Below, in pieces: positions 56,413 through 63,544 of a stretch of DNA of 64,000 nucleotides. Position 1 is the first letter of the stretch. Every line of letters starts with the position of its first letter. The position numbers and the translations under genes are program-made. The notes under the pieces are model-generated. The model searched no databases. It worked only from the letters and a program-made list of their open reading frames with translations, and was not told the origin of the DNA. Origin of the DNA: Spirosoma arboris (GTDB taxonomy: Bacteria > Bacteroidota > Bacteroidia > Cytophagales > Spirosomataceae); NCBI RefSeq assembly GCF_009754945.1, contig NZ_WPIN01000007.1, forward strand, positions 372,001-436,000, given 5' to 3'.

Positions 56413-56546
56413 AATGTATAAACCATATTGAGTCAGTACCTTTCAAGCGATTAGTGAATTGGTTTAGTAGAATAGAGCCCTACGAATCTCCGTATGCAAA
56501 AGGCCCTATGGAGGAAAACAAAGCCCTTATCCAAACATTTAATTAG

Positions 56547-56660
56547 TCAGGGGTTATACTTAATAAAGGGAAATTGATGGGTGGCTCCGTAGGGTTGATC
56601 GACCCGGACCATAGCCCCAACCATGAACAGAATTTCAACCGGTGTAAGAAATAGTTTCAT
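56547..56660 (-). pseudogene. 37-codon fragment related to the gene at 51859
   Basis: Reads 'MKLFLTPVEILFMVGAMVRV' and 'DQPYGATHQFPF', then stops after 'IKYNP'. It matches the first third of the 51859 protein ('MKLSLRPVEIPFMVGDTVWV') and then ends, so it is either a truncated copy or a reduced paralog. Confidence 0.6.
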
Positions 56661-56754
56661 CAACAGAAGGAGATTGATTAAAATCGAAGAACCAAGCTAG
56701 TGATATTCATTAACGAGTTCACTTAAAACGAGTTAGTCATTTTTCTAGGGCTCG

Positions 56755-57093
56755 CTACCAGTCCCCATCCGGTTTTATTTCGTTGAGCGTCCCTGACCCA
56801 ATCAAGATATAGTCATCAAAGCTGCCCCTCACTGGCAGTCCTTTGGCCACTACTTCGGTAAAGGCTTTGTCACGAAAGCGGTTCTTCTTGAGTCTATCTG
56901 CCCAGACATAACTAGCGATACTGATTTTTAGAAACTCATCAGCCTGTTGAGCGGAGTAATAAAAATCGTACTGTTGAGGCGGTACAGACTGGATTCGGGT
57001 ACTGTCATTGGCAACCCGCACCGCTGTCTGGCTATGAGCGGGCGTCGGAGTCAGGGCTAGATTGAGGCCCACTACGAAGAAAAGAAGTTTCAT
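56755..57093 (-). CDS. Exported small protein of unknown function
   Basis: 112 residues with a signal peptide ('LLFFVVGLNLALTPTPAHSQ'). The mature part has 'QQYDFYYSAQQADEFLKISI' and 'SFDDYILIGSGTLNEI'. Probably periplasmic. No family recognised. Confidence 0.55.
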   Translation of the reverse strand: MKLLFFVVGLNLALTPTPAHSQTAVRVANDSTRIQSVPPQQYDFYYSAQQADEFLKISIASYVWADRLKKNRFRDKAFTEVVAKGLPVRGSFDDYILIGSGTLNEIKPDGDW

Positions 57094-57553
57094 AATCGAC
57101 TGTTGTTTACAAAGAGATTAGGGCAAAACAAGTCTCGCTGGCGTAGGTAACCACTCTAAAAACGGGTCGGGAAAGAGCCGTTAGTTCGTCAAGCAAGGAA
57201 GCGTTTATGGTGGTGGCTGCCAATGGGTAGGTGAATCAAGGCAGCTGTGAGTAGGTCAATAAGAAACCAAAAGTAAGTTGTTGTTGTGAAGCAATCTATG
57301 TCCGGCATCATGGCCCAAGCTGATGGTTATCAACTTAACAAATGACGAGCTGAATCGTTGGCAAGTCCGATTCTGCCTATAAGGAATCGCTTTGCTGAAT
57401 CGTAGCGGGTGGCATCATAGTGGCCAGTGGCAGCATGGGTCATACCACTGAGATCCCCAATGAATAAATCGCTTTTTAACAGTGAAAAACATCTTGACTT
57501 GGTTTTGTGCAATTCGGCAAAAATGAAAACTTTGTGTTTGGAAGTACGAAATT
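57094..57553. other. Intergenic region left of the dead IS, nothing recognised
   Basis: Open frames here overlap the start of the dead transposase on the opposite strand and have no recognisable feature. No left inverted repeat matching the right IS end could be found, so the left end of the IS may be deleted. Confidence 0.35.
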
Positions 57554-58020
57554 TTGAGTTTAGAAAAACGACATACACATGACCCAGTCCGAAAAGATAG
57601 CGGACGCCGCGCGGAGATCATTACGTTGGTCGAACAATCGTCCCTGAGCGTTAAAGCCATCCTGAAGGAGTTAGGTATCAATCGCTCGACGTTTTATCAG
57701 TGGTATAAACGCTATTTGCAGAATGGCTATGATGGCTTGGCCGATCCGGCTTATCGGCGGACCAGTACTTGGAATCAATTACCACCCGCTGAAAAAGGCC
57801 GCGTAGTGGAGCTAGCCCTAGAAAAGCCCGACCTGTCATGTCGAGAATTAGCTTGCTATATTGTTGATAACGAAGGTTGGTTTGTCCCAGAGTCAACAGT
57901 CTATCGTATCCTGAAAAGTCGGGGCTTAATTACGACTCCCGTTTATCGACTCATGGAAGCGGCCGACCAGTTCTATAACCCGACTACAGCGCCCAACCAG
58001 CTCTGGCAGACCGACTTTAC

Positions 58021-58036
58021 CGCACGGGCGGCCCCG
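58021..58036 (+). repeat. 16-bp GC-rich insertion, copy 2
   Basis: Sequence CGCACGGGCGGCCCCG between GACTTTAC and CTATTTCAAA. Removal gives GAC TTT ACC TAT TTC AAA ('DFTYFK'), exactly the family's expected sequence, five bases after the first catalytic Asp codon. Confidence 0.8.
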
Positions 58037-58316
58037 CTATTTCAAAATTAAGCACTGGGGTTGGTACTACCTCTCGACGGTACTGGATGACTACTCGCGC
58101 TACATTTTAGTGTGGGAACTTTGTCCAGGTATGTAGGCTATGGACGTGGAGCGAACCCTGCAAGCGGCTCTAAAGGCTAGCAGTCTGAAAAGCGGGCAAA
58201 GGCCCCGCATGCTTTCGGACAACGGGTCAGCCTATGTGTCTAGGCATCTGAAGCAATATTTGAAAGGGGAAAGCATTGAGCATATTCGCAGTGCGCCCTT
58301 TCACCCCATGACGCAA

Positions 58317-58332
58317 CCGAGCCGCCGGAGCG
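58317..58332 (-). repeat. 16-bp GC-rich insertion, copy 3
   Basis: Plus-strand CCGAGCCGCCGGAGCG; minus strand CGCTCCGGCGGCTCGG. Removal gives ATG ACG CAA GGC AAA ATC GAG ('MTQGKIE'), restoring the frame nine bases before the catalytic Glu codon. The boundary could equally be one base to the left. Confidence 0.8.
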
Positions 58333-58607
58333 GGCAAAATCGAGCGCTATCACCGATCGATGAAAAATGTGCTGTTATTGGAGCACTACTATAGTCCAGA
58401 TGAACTGAGAGAACGCTTAACGGAGTGGGTGGGTTATTACAATCATCAGCGGTATCATGAATCGCTAGATAATGTACGACCCGCCGACGCTTACTGGGTC
58501 CATCAAGACCAGATTTTGGCCGAACGCCAAAAAACTAAACAACTATCAATGCTGAAACGACGGAAAAGTCATATTTTTCAGCGCGTCCAAAGTGGCTAAA
58601 ACCATAT

Positions 58608-58650
58608 CTTCTCTTTTCACCCGTATCTGTCCACTTTCGGTTGACGATAT
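58608..58650. mobile_element. Right end of the IS carrying the 57554 transposase
   Basis: The block TCTTCTCTTTTCACCCGTAT and following TGTCCACTTTCGGTTGAC lies 9 bp after the transposase stop and is repeated in diverged form at 49152-49196. That conservation and its position mark it as the IS right terminus. Confidence 0.6.
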
Positions 58651-59223
58651 ACATATTGTAGTCTTTTAGGGTCTAAAGTCCGAGAAAAAATGTAAATAAA
58701 GAACGGGAAAAATAGCCTTTCGGTAAAGGTATTTTTCCCATTCTTTATGCGCTCTACATGTGGCAATTTTACCGCTGTTTACTCTGATTTTCTTTCAGAG
58801 TTACTTTGTAACTTAGTCTGCACTGCAAAATGGGACCAAACACGGTGGTTTGTCCAGCTCATTGGCAGATTCAAAAAGCCAAACCTTTCTGAACCACAAT
58901 CCACTATCACTAGCTAGGGGTAGAATTTGCTACAAGGCAAGGTCAAAAAATAGGGCAAAAATGATTATACCTGTTTCTTTATGATACCAATTTTCTGAAC
59001 TAAGATTTGACTACACACGGCTTTGATAGGTAAGTGATGAATTATTCGGTCAGTCGGTGCTGTACATTCTCACAGAATTATCCATGAGGATTTATGTAAG
59101 ATTCTGCAAATTTACCCAAATTACGAAAAGCACTCTTTAATCTCTTTTCAAAAATGTTAATTAAGTGCGTTTTACAGACGCATGAGGTTCGTAAAACTCA
59201 CTTAGGTAACTAGAACTAGAGTG
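58651..59223. other. Intergenic region right of the IS
   Basis: It contains the hairpin at 58696-58748 and no supported gene. Confidence 0.35.
58696..58748. terminator. 19-bp stem-loop with one mismatch
   Basis: The arms 58696-58714 and 58730-58748 pair except for a C/A mismatch, with a 15-base loop. A/T-rich arms around GGGAAAAATA. Confidence 0.5.
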
Positions 59224-59385
59224 ATGGCTTTGCTCGCTATCAAGCTGAAGACGTACAGTATCGACTTACCGACAGGAAAAAATGGCCCGGGACTAGAAGC
59301 CCAAGAAGAAGGCTATCATGTTACGAACTACTTTACCGAGAATGAGAGTGGGAAGAAAAACAGCAATTGTTCTTTCTGTTCGTAG
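59224..59385 (+). pseudogene. Serine recombinase N-terminal remnant
   Basis: Frame with 'TYSIDLPTGKNGPGLEAQEE' and 'NYFTENESGKKNS' recalls the start of serine recombinases ('YRVSTxxQGKxGxGLEAQ...FTEIESGKKN'), including the 14347 gene. Two or more small shifts have altered the 'RVST' catalytic stretch, and the rest is absent. Confidence 0.5.
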
Positions 59386-59431
59386 GCATATAGGGTTAGG
59401 GAATGATTATGCCTATACGCACCTTGGCGGG

Positions 59432-60637
59432 CTAAGAGTTTAGCACTTTATCGAGGGCATCATCCGCATCCTTGTTTATGAAAGCCGCTTGATAACCGAG
59501 CGTTGTGGTAACATTTGAATGCCGGTAAAGCTTTTGCAACATTTGAATGGGGATTTTATCGCCTGCTTCCGTCGCAAAAGAGTGACGTGCAATATGCATG
59601 GTGAGTTTCTTGGTGATATTTGCGGCAGGGGCAACATCCCTTTTCAGGCATTTATCAATGGCACTGGTTTTGAAAGCGATGGTGCGCTCAAGGACAAATT
59701 GATCTGTAACATCTACGTCTTTTAGCTCCGGGAAAATGAAGTCGTCGTTCTGTTTTTTGAAAGGCTTATACTGCATTAAAATTGCATTGGCCTTTTCAGG
59801 AACCTTCAATGTCCCAACTTTATCATTTTTACCCATCACATAGATAAGGCGGCCATCTTGAATATCATTCCACCGTAATCGCAGCACATCCGACACGCGC
59901 ATGCCAGCGAAATAATAGGCAAAAAGCCAAAGATTGCGGCAGTGATTGGGTCTTTCTGCCAAGTGCACTGTTTCAAGGTTTTTAATTTCAGCCGGGCTCA
60001 ATCCGACCTTACCGGATTCAGGGAATTTGATAACCATCTTATCCTTACCAAAAGGGGAGCTATCCTCCTTTATCAGCTTATGTCTCTTAGCGTGACTGAA
60101 AACCGAGCGCACCATAGAAAGGTGGTTCATGGCCGATCTCTCAGACAGTTTCAACGTGTTTTTGATATAAGCTTTAAAAGCTTCAAGCGTTGAAACTTCG
60201 ATTTCCGGGAAAGCAATATCTCGTTTTAAAAATTCTTTGAAGTGTTTGACTCTCGGTTTATCGGCAGTGTATTGATTGTATTTTCCGGCAGTTTTAAGGC
60301 CTGAGAGATATAAGTCTGCCTGATGAAAAAATAGCGCAACGGGGGCCTTCTTCTGGCTTCTCTTGATATGATTTGCTGTGACCTCTTGCTTTTCCGTTTC
60401 AAGCTCAATGGCTTTGCCGCTTAATTCGGCAAGGCGCTTGGCAATAAGATTGTTAAGCCGTACAGAGTTTGGATAGTTTTTGCGAACGCATCCTTGAGCA
60501 GAGTCCCATTGGTCTAGCGTGACACTATATCCAATAGGCTCATAGTTCGTCTTGCGGTTCTTAGTGATCCTAATCACGATGGGAAAAGTCCCATCCTTTT
60601 TTTGATCGGGTTTGATGACTGCTTTGATCGTTGCCAT
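59432..60637 (-). CDS. int: Tyrosine recombinase / integrase
   Basis: 401 residues from the ATG at 60637 ('MATIKAVIKPDQKKDGTFPI'); the longer frame adds 14 unlikely residues. It has an Arm-type N-terminal domain, a SAM-like core-binding domain near 100-200, and a catalytic domain with Arg in 'YYFAGMRVSDVLRLRW', Lys in 'VMGKNDKVGTLKVP', 'HIARHSFATEAG' (HxxR), 'LYRHSNVTTTLGYQAAF' (His and nucleophile Tyr). This is the usual integrase of Bacteroidota integrative elements. The tRNA fragment 150 bp to its right is the matching attachment site. Confidence 0.93.
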   Translation of the reverse strand: MATIKAVIKPDQKKDGTFPIVIRITKNRKTNYEPIGYSVTLDQWDSAQGCVRKNYPNSVRLNNLIAKRLAELSGKAIELETEKQEVTANHIKRSQKKAPVALFFHQADLYLSGLKTAGKYNQYTADKPRVKHFKEFLKRDIAFPEIEVSTLEAFKAYIKNTLKLSERSAMNHLSMVRSVFSHAKRHKLIKEDSSPFGKDKMVIKFPESGKVGLSPAEIKNLETVHLAERPNHCRNLWLFAYYFAGMRVSDVLRLRWNDIQDGRLIYVMGKNDKVGTLKVPEKANAILMQYKPFKKQNDDFIFPELKDVDVTDQFVLERTIAFKTSAIDKCLKRDVAPAANITKKLTMHIARHSFATEAGDKIPIQMLQKLYRHSNVTTTLGYQAAFINKDADDALDKVLNS

Positions 60638-60788
60638 GATCAAAGTTACAAAAAAGATTCGTAAACTATTCGTAAACAAACCGCGTTTTTACTTGAATTC
60701 ATATGGATACATATAAGACCAATCCAGCAGATAAGTAGTTGATTATTAGCCCTATACATATCTTAAAACGCAACAGAGGTACTTAAAT

Positions 60789-60840
60789 CAAAGGACTGAA
60801 AATCCTTGTGTCGGCGGTTCGATTCCGTCCATCACCACCA
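60789..60840 (+). other. 3' fragment of tRNA-Phe (GAA), attachment-site remnant
   Basis: Anticodon stem-loop AAGGA-CTGAAAA-TCCTT with anticodon GAA. Then a variable region, T-arm GGCGG-TTCGATT-CCGTC, acceptor 3' strand CATCACC, discriminator A and encoded CCA (60838-60840). No matching 5' acceptor (GGTGATG) or D-arm precedes it, so only the 3' part is present. With an integrase just to the left, this is most simply the distal att site of an element whose other end carries the whole tRNA. Confidence 0.75.
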
Positions 60841-60850
60841 CCCTAGCGTC

Positions 60851-60880
60851 AAGCCTTCTCAACTGAGAAGGCTTTTTTAT
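60851..60880 (+). terminator. Intrinsic terminator downstream of the tRNA fragment
   Basis: AAGCCTTCTC-AACT-GAGAAGGCTT followed by TTTT. A 10-bp perfect stem with T run, once the terminator of the intact tRNA gene. Confidence 0.8.
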
Positions 60881-61118
60881 TTCCTCTATACTACTTCCAT
60901 TTGCAATTAGTTGACCTTTCAGCATGCCTTTTTAGCAATTATAAAAAAACAGTATGCTTGCATACTGTTTTTCATTGAGGCAAATATACTGCTTTCGTAC
61001 TATCTAACAAGTACTCATAGAGGTTGTTTTGGCTTTATAGAAAGCTCCTAAACCTAGTGTAAGATTGCGATTTTCGCCTGGTCAAAAATTTAAATAGTAA
61101 GGCATGCAAGGAATGCCT

Positions 61119-62957
61119 TTACTTCTTAACAACATCCATCTCAATGCCAATAGCTTTCATTAGCTGACTGGCATTGAAACTTTCACAGATGCCATTACGG
61201 AGCTTGTAATCGAATACAAGTTCGCCATCGTGTAAGTCAGATTGAAAATGGAAGTTGCGTACAAAATTATCGGCATCTGTAAGCTGACCCAATTCGAGAT
61301 CGTGGGTCGAAACAAAGCCAGAAGCAGTCGTTTGGTGTAGTTGCCTAATGAGTGCTTCCGCTCCTCGGTGGCGATCAGCAGAATTCGTTCCTTTTAGAAT
61401 TTCATCCAAGAAATAGAGAACTGGTAGGCGATCCTGCGGCAAGCGACTCTGATCAGTAGATGTGATTGGCTTTGTGAGGCCAATGAGTGTTTGAAGCCGT
61501 TTTAATTCAGCATAGAACGATGATGTGCTTTCTTCTAGTGAGTCCTGTGTTCGCATACTCGTAAATACCCGAACAGGTGAACACCAGAATCGATCGGCGC
61601 TTACAACGGCACCTGCCAGTGCCAGCACGACATTGGCACCAATAGTGCGTAGGAACGTGCTTTTCCCTGACATATTTGAGCCTGTAATCAACACTGTCTG
61701 CCCGGCACCACTCAATGTAAGTGAATTGGCAACGCTACGATCGGGGGGTAATAATGGGTGAGATGCCTGCGTAAAATCCAACAGGAACTCGTCGTCAACA
61801 ATGTCGGGGGTTGTGTACGTCGGATTCGCATAAGCAAACCCAGCCAAACTATTGAGTGCTTCTAGTTCACCGAGTGCTTTGAACCAACGACTAAGATCGG
61901 GGCCGTACTGCTGTCGCCAGCGTTCGAGCCGGAACAAGTAATGAATATCCCACAAACTAGCGATTCCAAACAAGAGAAAGAAATAGGGATTTCGTCGGTA
62001 ATTTAATCCTTCGGTTAGCTGACTAAGTTGGCCAATTGCTTCGGATGCCGAGCGATCTTTGGACGTCAATGCCTCCCGAATAGCTCGTAGGCGAACTGAA
62101 TCGCCCTGCACTTGTTCTGCCTGCTTAATGAGCGACTGAAATGCCCGCAAAGCCGCCGAAATTTCGAATGTTTGTTCGCTTGCGTCTTTGGTCTTTGCCG
62201 CTGTTTGACTAAGTATCAAGCCATGAACAGCTAAACTAACTAATACAGCTGTGCCAGGTACGTAACCCAATAGCCAAGCCACGAATAAACCCAGTGTAAT
62301 GGCTGGAAATAAAAATCGGACAACATTCAAATAGCCAGGCAAAGGTGAAGTTTCTGCTATTGCCCACTTAATCAATGCATCGGGCGAGCGGCCAATGGTT
62401 TCTTCTATGTCTGCCAGAGCTTCAAGTTGCTGTCTCCAATCGATTTGGGGCTTTAGTTCAGTAGCAGCTTGTTGGCGAAGTCGAATCGCATCAGGGTTGG
62501 ATGGTACCTTGAGCCATGTTGCCAGTCGGCTCTGGCCTTCATACGTATGTGTACGGTTAAGAAGACGGAAAAGCGAATGCTTACCAAATACGTCTAAATC
62601 ACCTGAATAATGGTGTGTTGGGCTACCAAATAAATCGCCCGTTTCGGGGCGTAGATACTGGCGTTTAAGTCGGGCAGCTTCGTCCTGGTTAATAAAAACC
62701 AGCTGATGGCTCAGATCGCGCTCACGCCGAACGGATTGGTGTTTTTTCAATAGTATCAAAAAGCCAACTATGCCAGTTAAAAAAGCAACTACGGCCCCAA
62801 GTTGATAATCAAGTCGAATGAGGAGCCAAACAGCTGCAACACTGCCTATAAACCAGACAAGCCGCCAAAAAGCCAGTTGGTTATGCTGACGTTGGGCGGC
62901 TTGTTCGGCCTTACTAAATTGCTGTTGACGGTCTTGAAAAGTGGTTTCGGGAGTCAT
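61119..62957 (-). CDS. MutS-related DNA mismatch-repair-like ATPase
   Basis: About 612 residues; the outer ATG (62972) lies inside a large inverted repeat, so the ATG at 62957 is more likely. Two N-terminal hydrophobic segments ('LAFWRLVWFIGSVAAVWLLI', 'GAVVAFLTGIVGFLILLKKH') precede a MutS core. The ATPase motifs are 'LITGSNMSGKSTFLRTIGAN' near 430 and 'VLYFLDEILKGTNSADRHRG' near 515. It belongs to the Bacteroidota MutS-like family without mismatch-binding domain I. Function unsettled; a core gene outside the island. Confidence 0.88.
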   Translation of the reverse strand: MTPETTFQDRQQQFSKAEQAAQRQHNQLAFWRLVWFIGSVAAVWLLIRLDYQLGAVVAFLTGIVGFLILLKKHQSVRRERDLSHQLVFINQDEAARLKRQYLRPETGDLFGSPTHHYSGDLDVFGKHSLFRLLNRTHTYEGQSRLATWLKVPSNPDAIRLRQQAATELKPQIDWRQQLEALADIEETIGRSPDALIKWAIAETSPLPGYLNVVRFLFPAITLGLFVAWLLGYVPGTAVLVSLAVHGLILSQTAAKTKDASEQTFEISAALRAFQSLIKQAEQVQGDSVRLRAIREALTSKDRSASEAIGQLSQLTEGLNYRRNPYFFLLFGIASLWDIHYLFRLERWRQQYGPDLSRWFKALGELEALNSLAGFAYANPTYTTPDIVDDEFLLDFTQASHPLLPPDRSVANSLTLSGAGQTVLITGSNMSGKSTFLRTIGANVVLALAGAVVSADRFWCSPVRVFTSMRTQDSLEESTSSFYAELKRLQTLIGLTKPITSTDQSRLPQDRLPVLYFLDEILKGTNSADRHRGAEALIRQLHQTTASGFVSTHDLELGQLTDADNFVRNFHFQSDLHDGELVFDYKLRNGICESFNASQLMKAIGIEMDVVKK

Positions 62958-62961
62958 TCTA

Positions 62962-63055
62962 TTTTTTGTCATGCTGACGAAGGAAGCATCTTAAAATTTG
63001 CCAATGAGTACGTAAGGGAATTTTAAGATGCTTCCTTCGTCAGCATGACAAAAAA
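62962..63055. repeat. 37-bp perfect inverted repeat between the fur-like and MutS-like genes
   Basis: The arms 62962-62998 and 63019-63055 are exactly complementary over 37 bp, with a 20-base spacer and T/A runs at the ends. It lies 6 bp after the Fur-family stop and reads TGCTGACGAAGGAAGCATCT. Similar 'GACGAAGGAAGCATCT'-type hairpins occur repeatedly in Cytophagales genomes, so this is a dispersed hairpin family that also works as a terminator. Confidence 0.8.
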
Positions 63056-63061
63056 GCTGCG

Positions 63062-63478
63062 CTATTTATTACAATCCAGGCAAACGCCCTGAATCAGTAG
63101 GTTCATTTCTTTCCGATTGTAGCCTTCAGGAAGCGCTACTGAAGGGATACTAACCTGATCCAAACAGGTCGTTTGCCCACAGGCTTCGCACTTAAAATGA
63201 ACATGGTCGTGGTGATGGTGGCCATCGGCACATCGCTCACGGCAAAGGGCATATTTAGTGCCTCCTTCATCATCAAGAACTTTGTGTAAGAGTCCTTTAT
63301 CTAAGAATGTGCGAAGTGTTCGATAAATCGTGACTCGGTCGTGATCGGGACCAAGGCCATTTTCTACATCGTTGTGCGCTAGTGCATGACCAGCGTTCAG
63401 AAACAAATCCAGCACCTCCTCACGACCATTGGTGTGGCGGAGGTTGAAGTCTTTCAGGGTTTTTTCGGCTAGTGTCAT
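63062..63478 (-). CDS. Fur-family metal-dependent transcriptional regulator
   Basis: 138 residues. Winged helix with 'FNLRHTNGREEVLDLFLNAG' and 'DRVTIYRTLRTFLDKGLLHK'. The metal-binding C-terminal part has 'DGHHHHDHVHFKCEACGQTT' (His cluster and CxxC) and a second CxxC near the end ('GVCLDCNK'). Fur, Zur or PerR-type specificity cannot be told apart here, though the two CxxC pairs and His-rich segment fit Zur-like zinc sensing. Confidence 0.88.
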   Translation of the reverse strand: MTLAEKTLKDFNLRHTNGREEVLDLFLNAGHALAHNDVENGLGPDHDRVTIYRTLRTFLDKGLLHKVLDDEGGTKYALCRERCADGHHHHDHVHFKCEACGQTTCLDQVSIPSVALPEGYNRKEMNLLIQGVCLDCNK

Positions 63479-63544
63479 GGTATATAAATCGATAGTCAGT
63501 TGTCGATAGTCTATTTACTAATGATTATCGACTAAAAACTCATT

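Larger units (their letters stand above)
57554..58599 (+). pseudogene. IS3/IS481-like DDE transposase broken by two 16-bp insertions and a stop
   Basis: Corrected protein: helix-turn-helix 'LVEQSSLSVKAILKELGINR', 'STFYQWYKRYLQNGYDGLAD', then the integrase core. 'LWQTDFTYFKIKHWGWYYLS' has the first catalytic Asp, 'MLSDNGSAYVSRHLKQYL' the second, and 'PMTQGKIERYHRSMKNVLLL' the Glu. As sequenced it is interrupted after 'QTDFT' by 16 bp (58021-58036), by TAG near 58134 ('PGM*AMDVERTL'), and between 'MTQ' and 'GKIER' by 16 bp (58317-58332). The start is a TTG and may not be original. All three lesions make it dead. Confidence 0.88.

Noticed and set aside
57330..57681. Two overlapping minus-strand frames left of the dead IS
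   Set aside because: They run into the transposase coding region on the opposite strand and look like shadows.
58021..58332. Sequencing-adapter or assembly junk as the source of the 16-bp blocks
   Set aside because: The blocks differ in sequence, occur in both orientations and have a constant length in three clean cases; adapter contamination would be identical. Read-level confirmation is still needed.
18002..58600. Stop-codon reassignment or programmed read-through as an explanation for the many in-frame stops
   Set aside because: TAA, TAG and TGA replace Leu, Gln, Trp and Tyr in different genes, and frameshifts occur as well; ordinary gene decay explains this better.
60789..60840. Functional tRNA gene
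   Set aside because: The 5' acceptor strand and D-arm are missing, so no complete cloverleaf can form.
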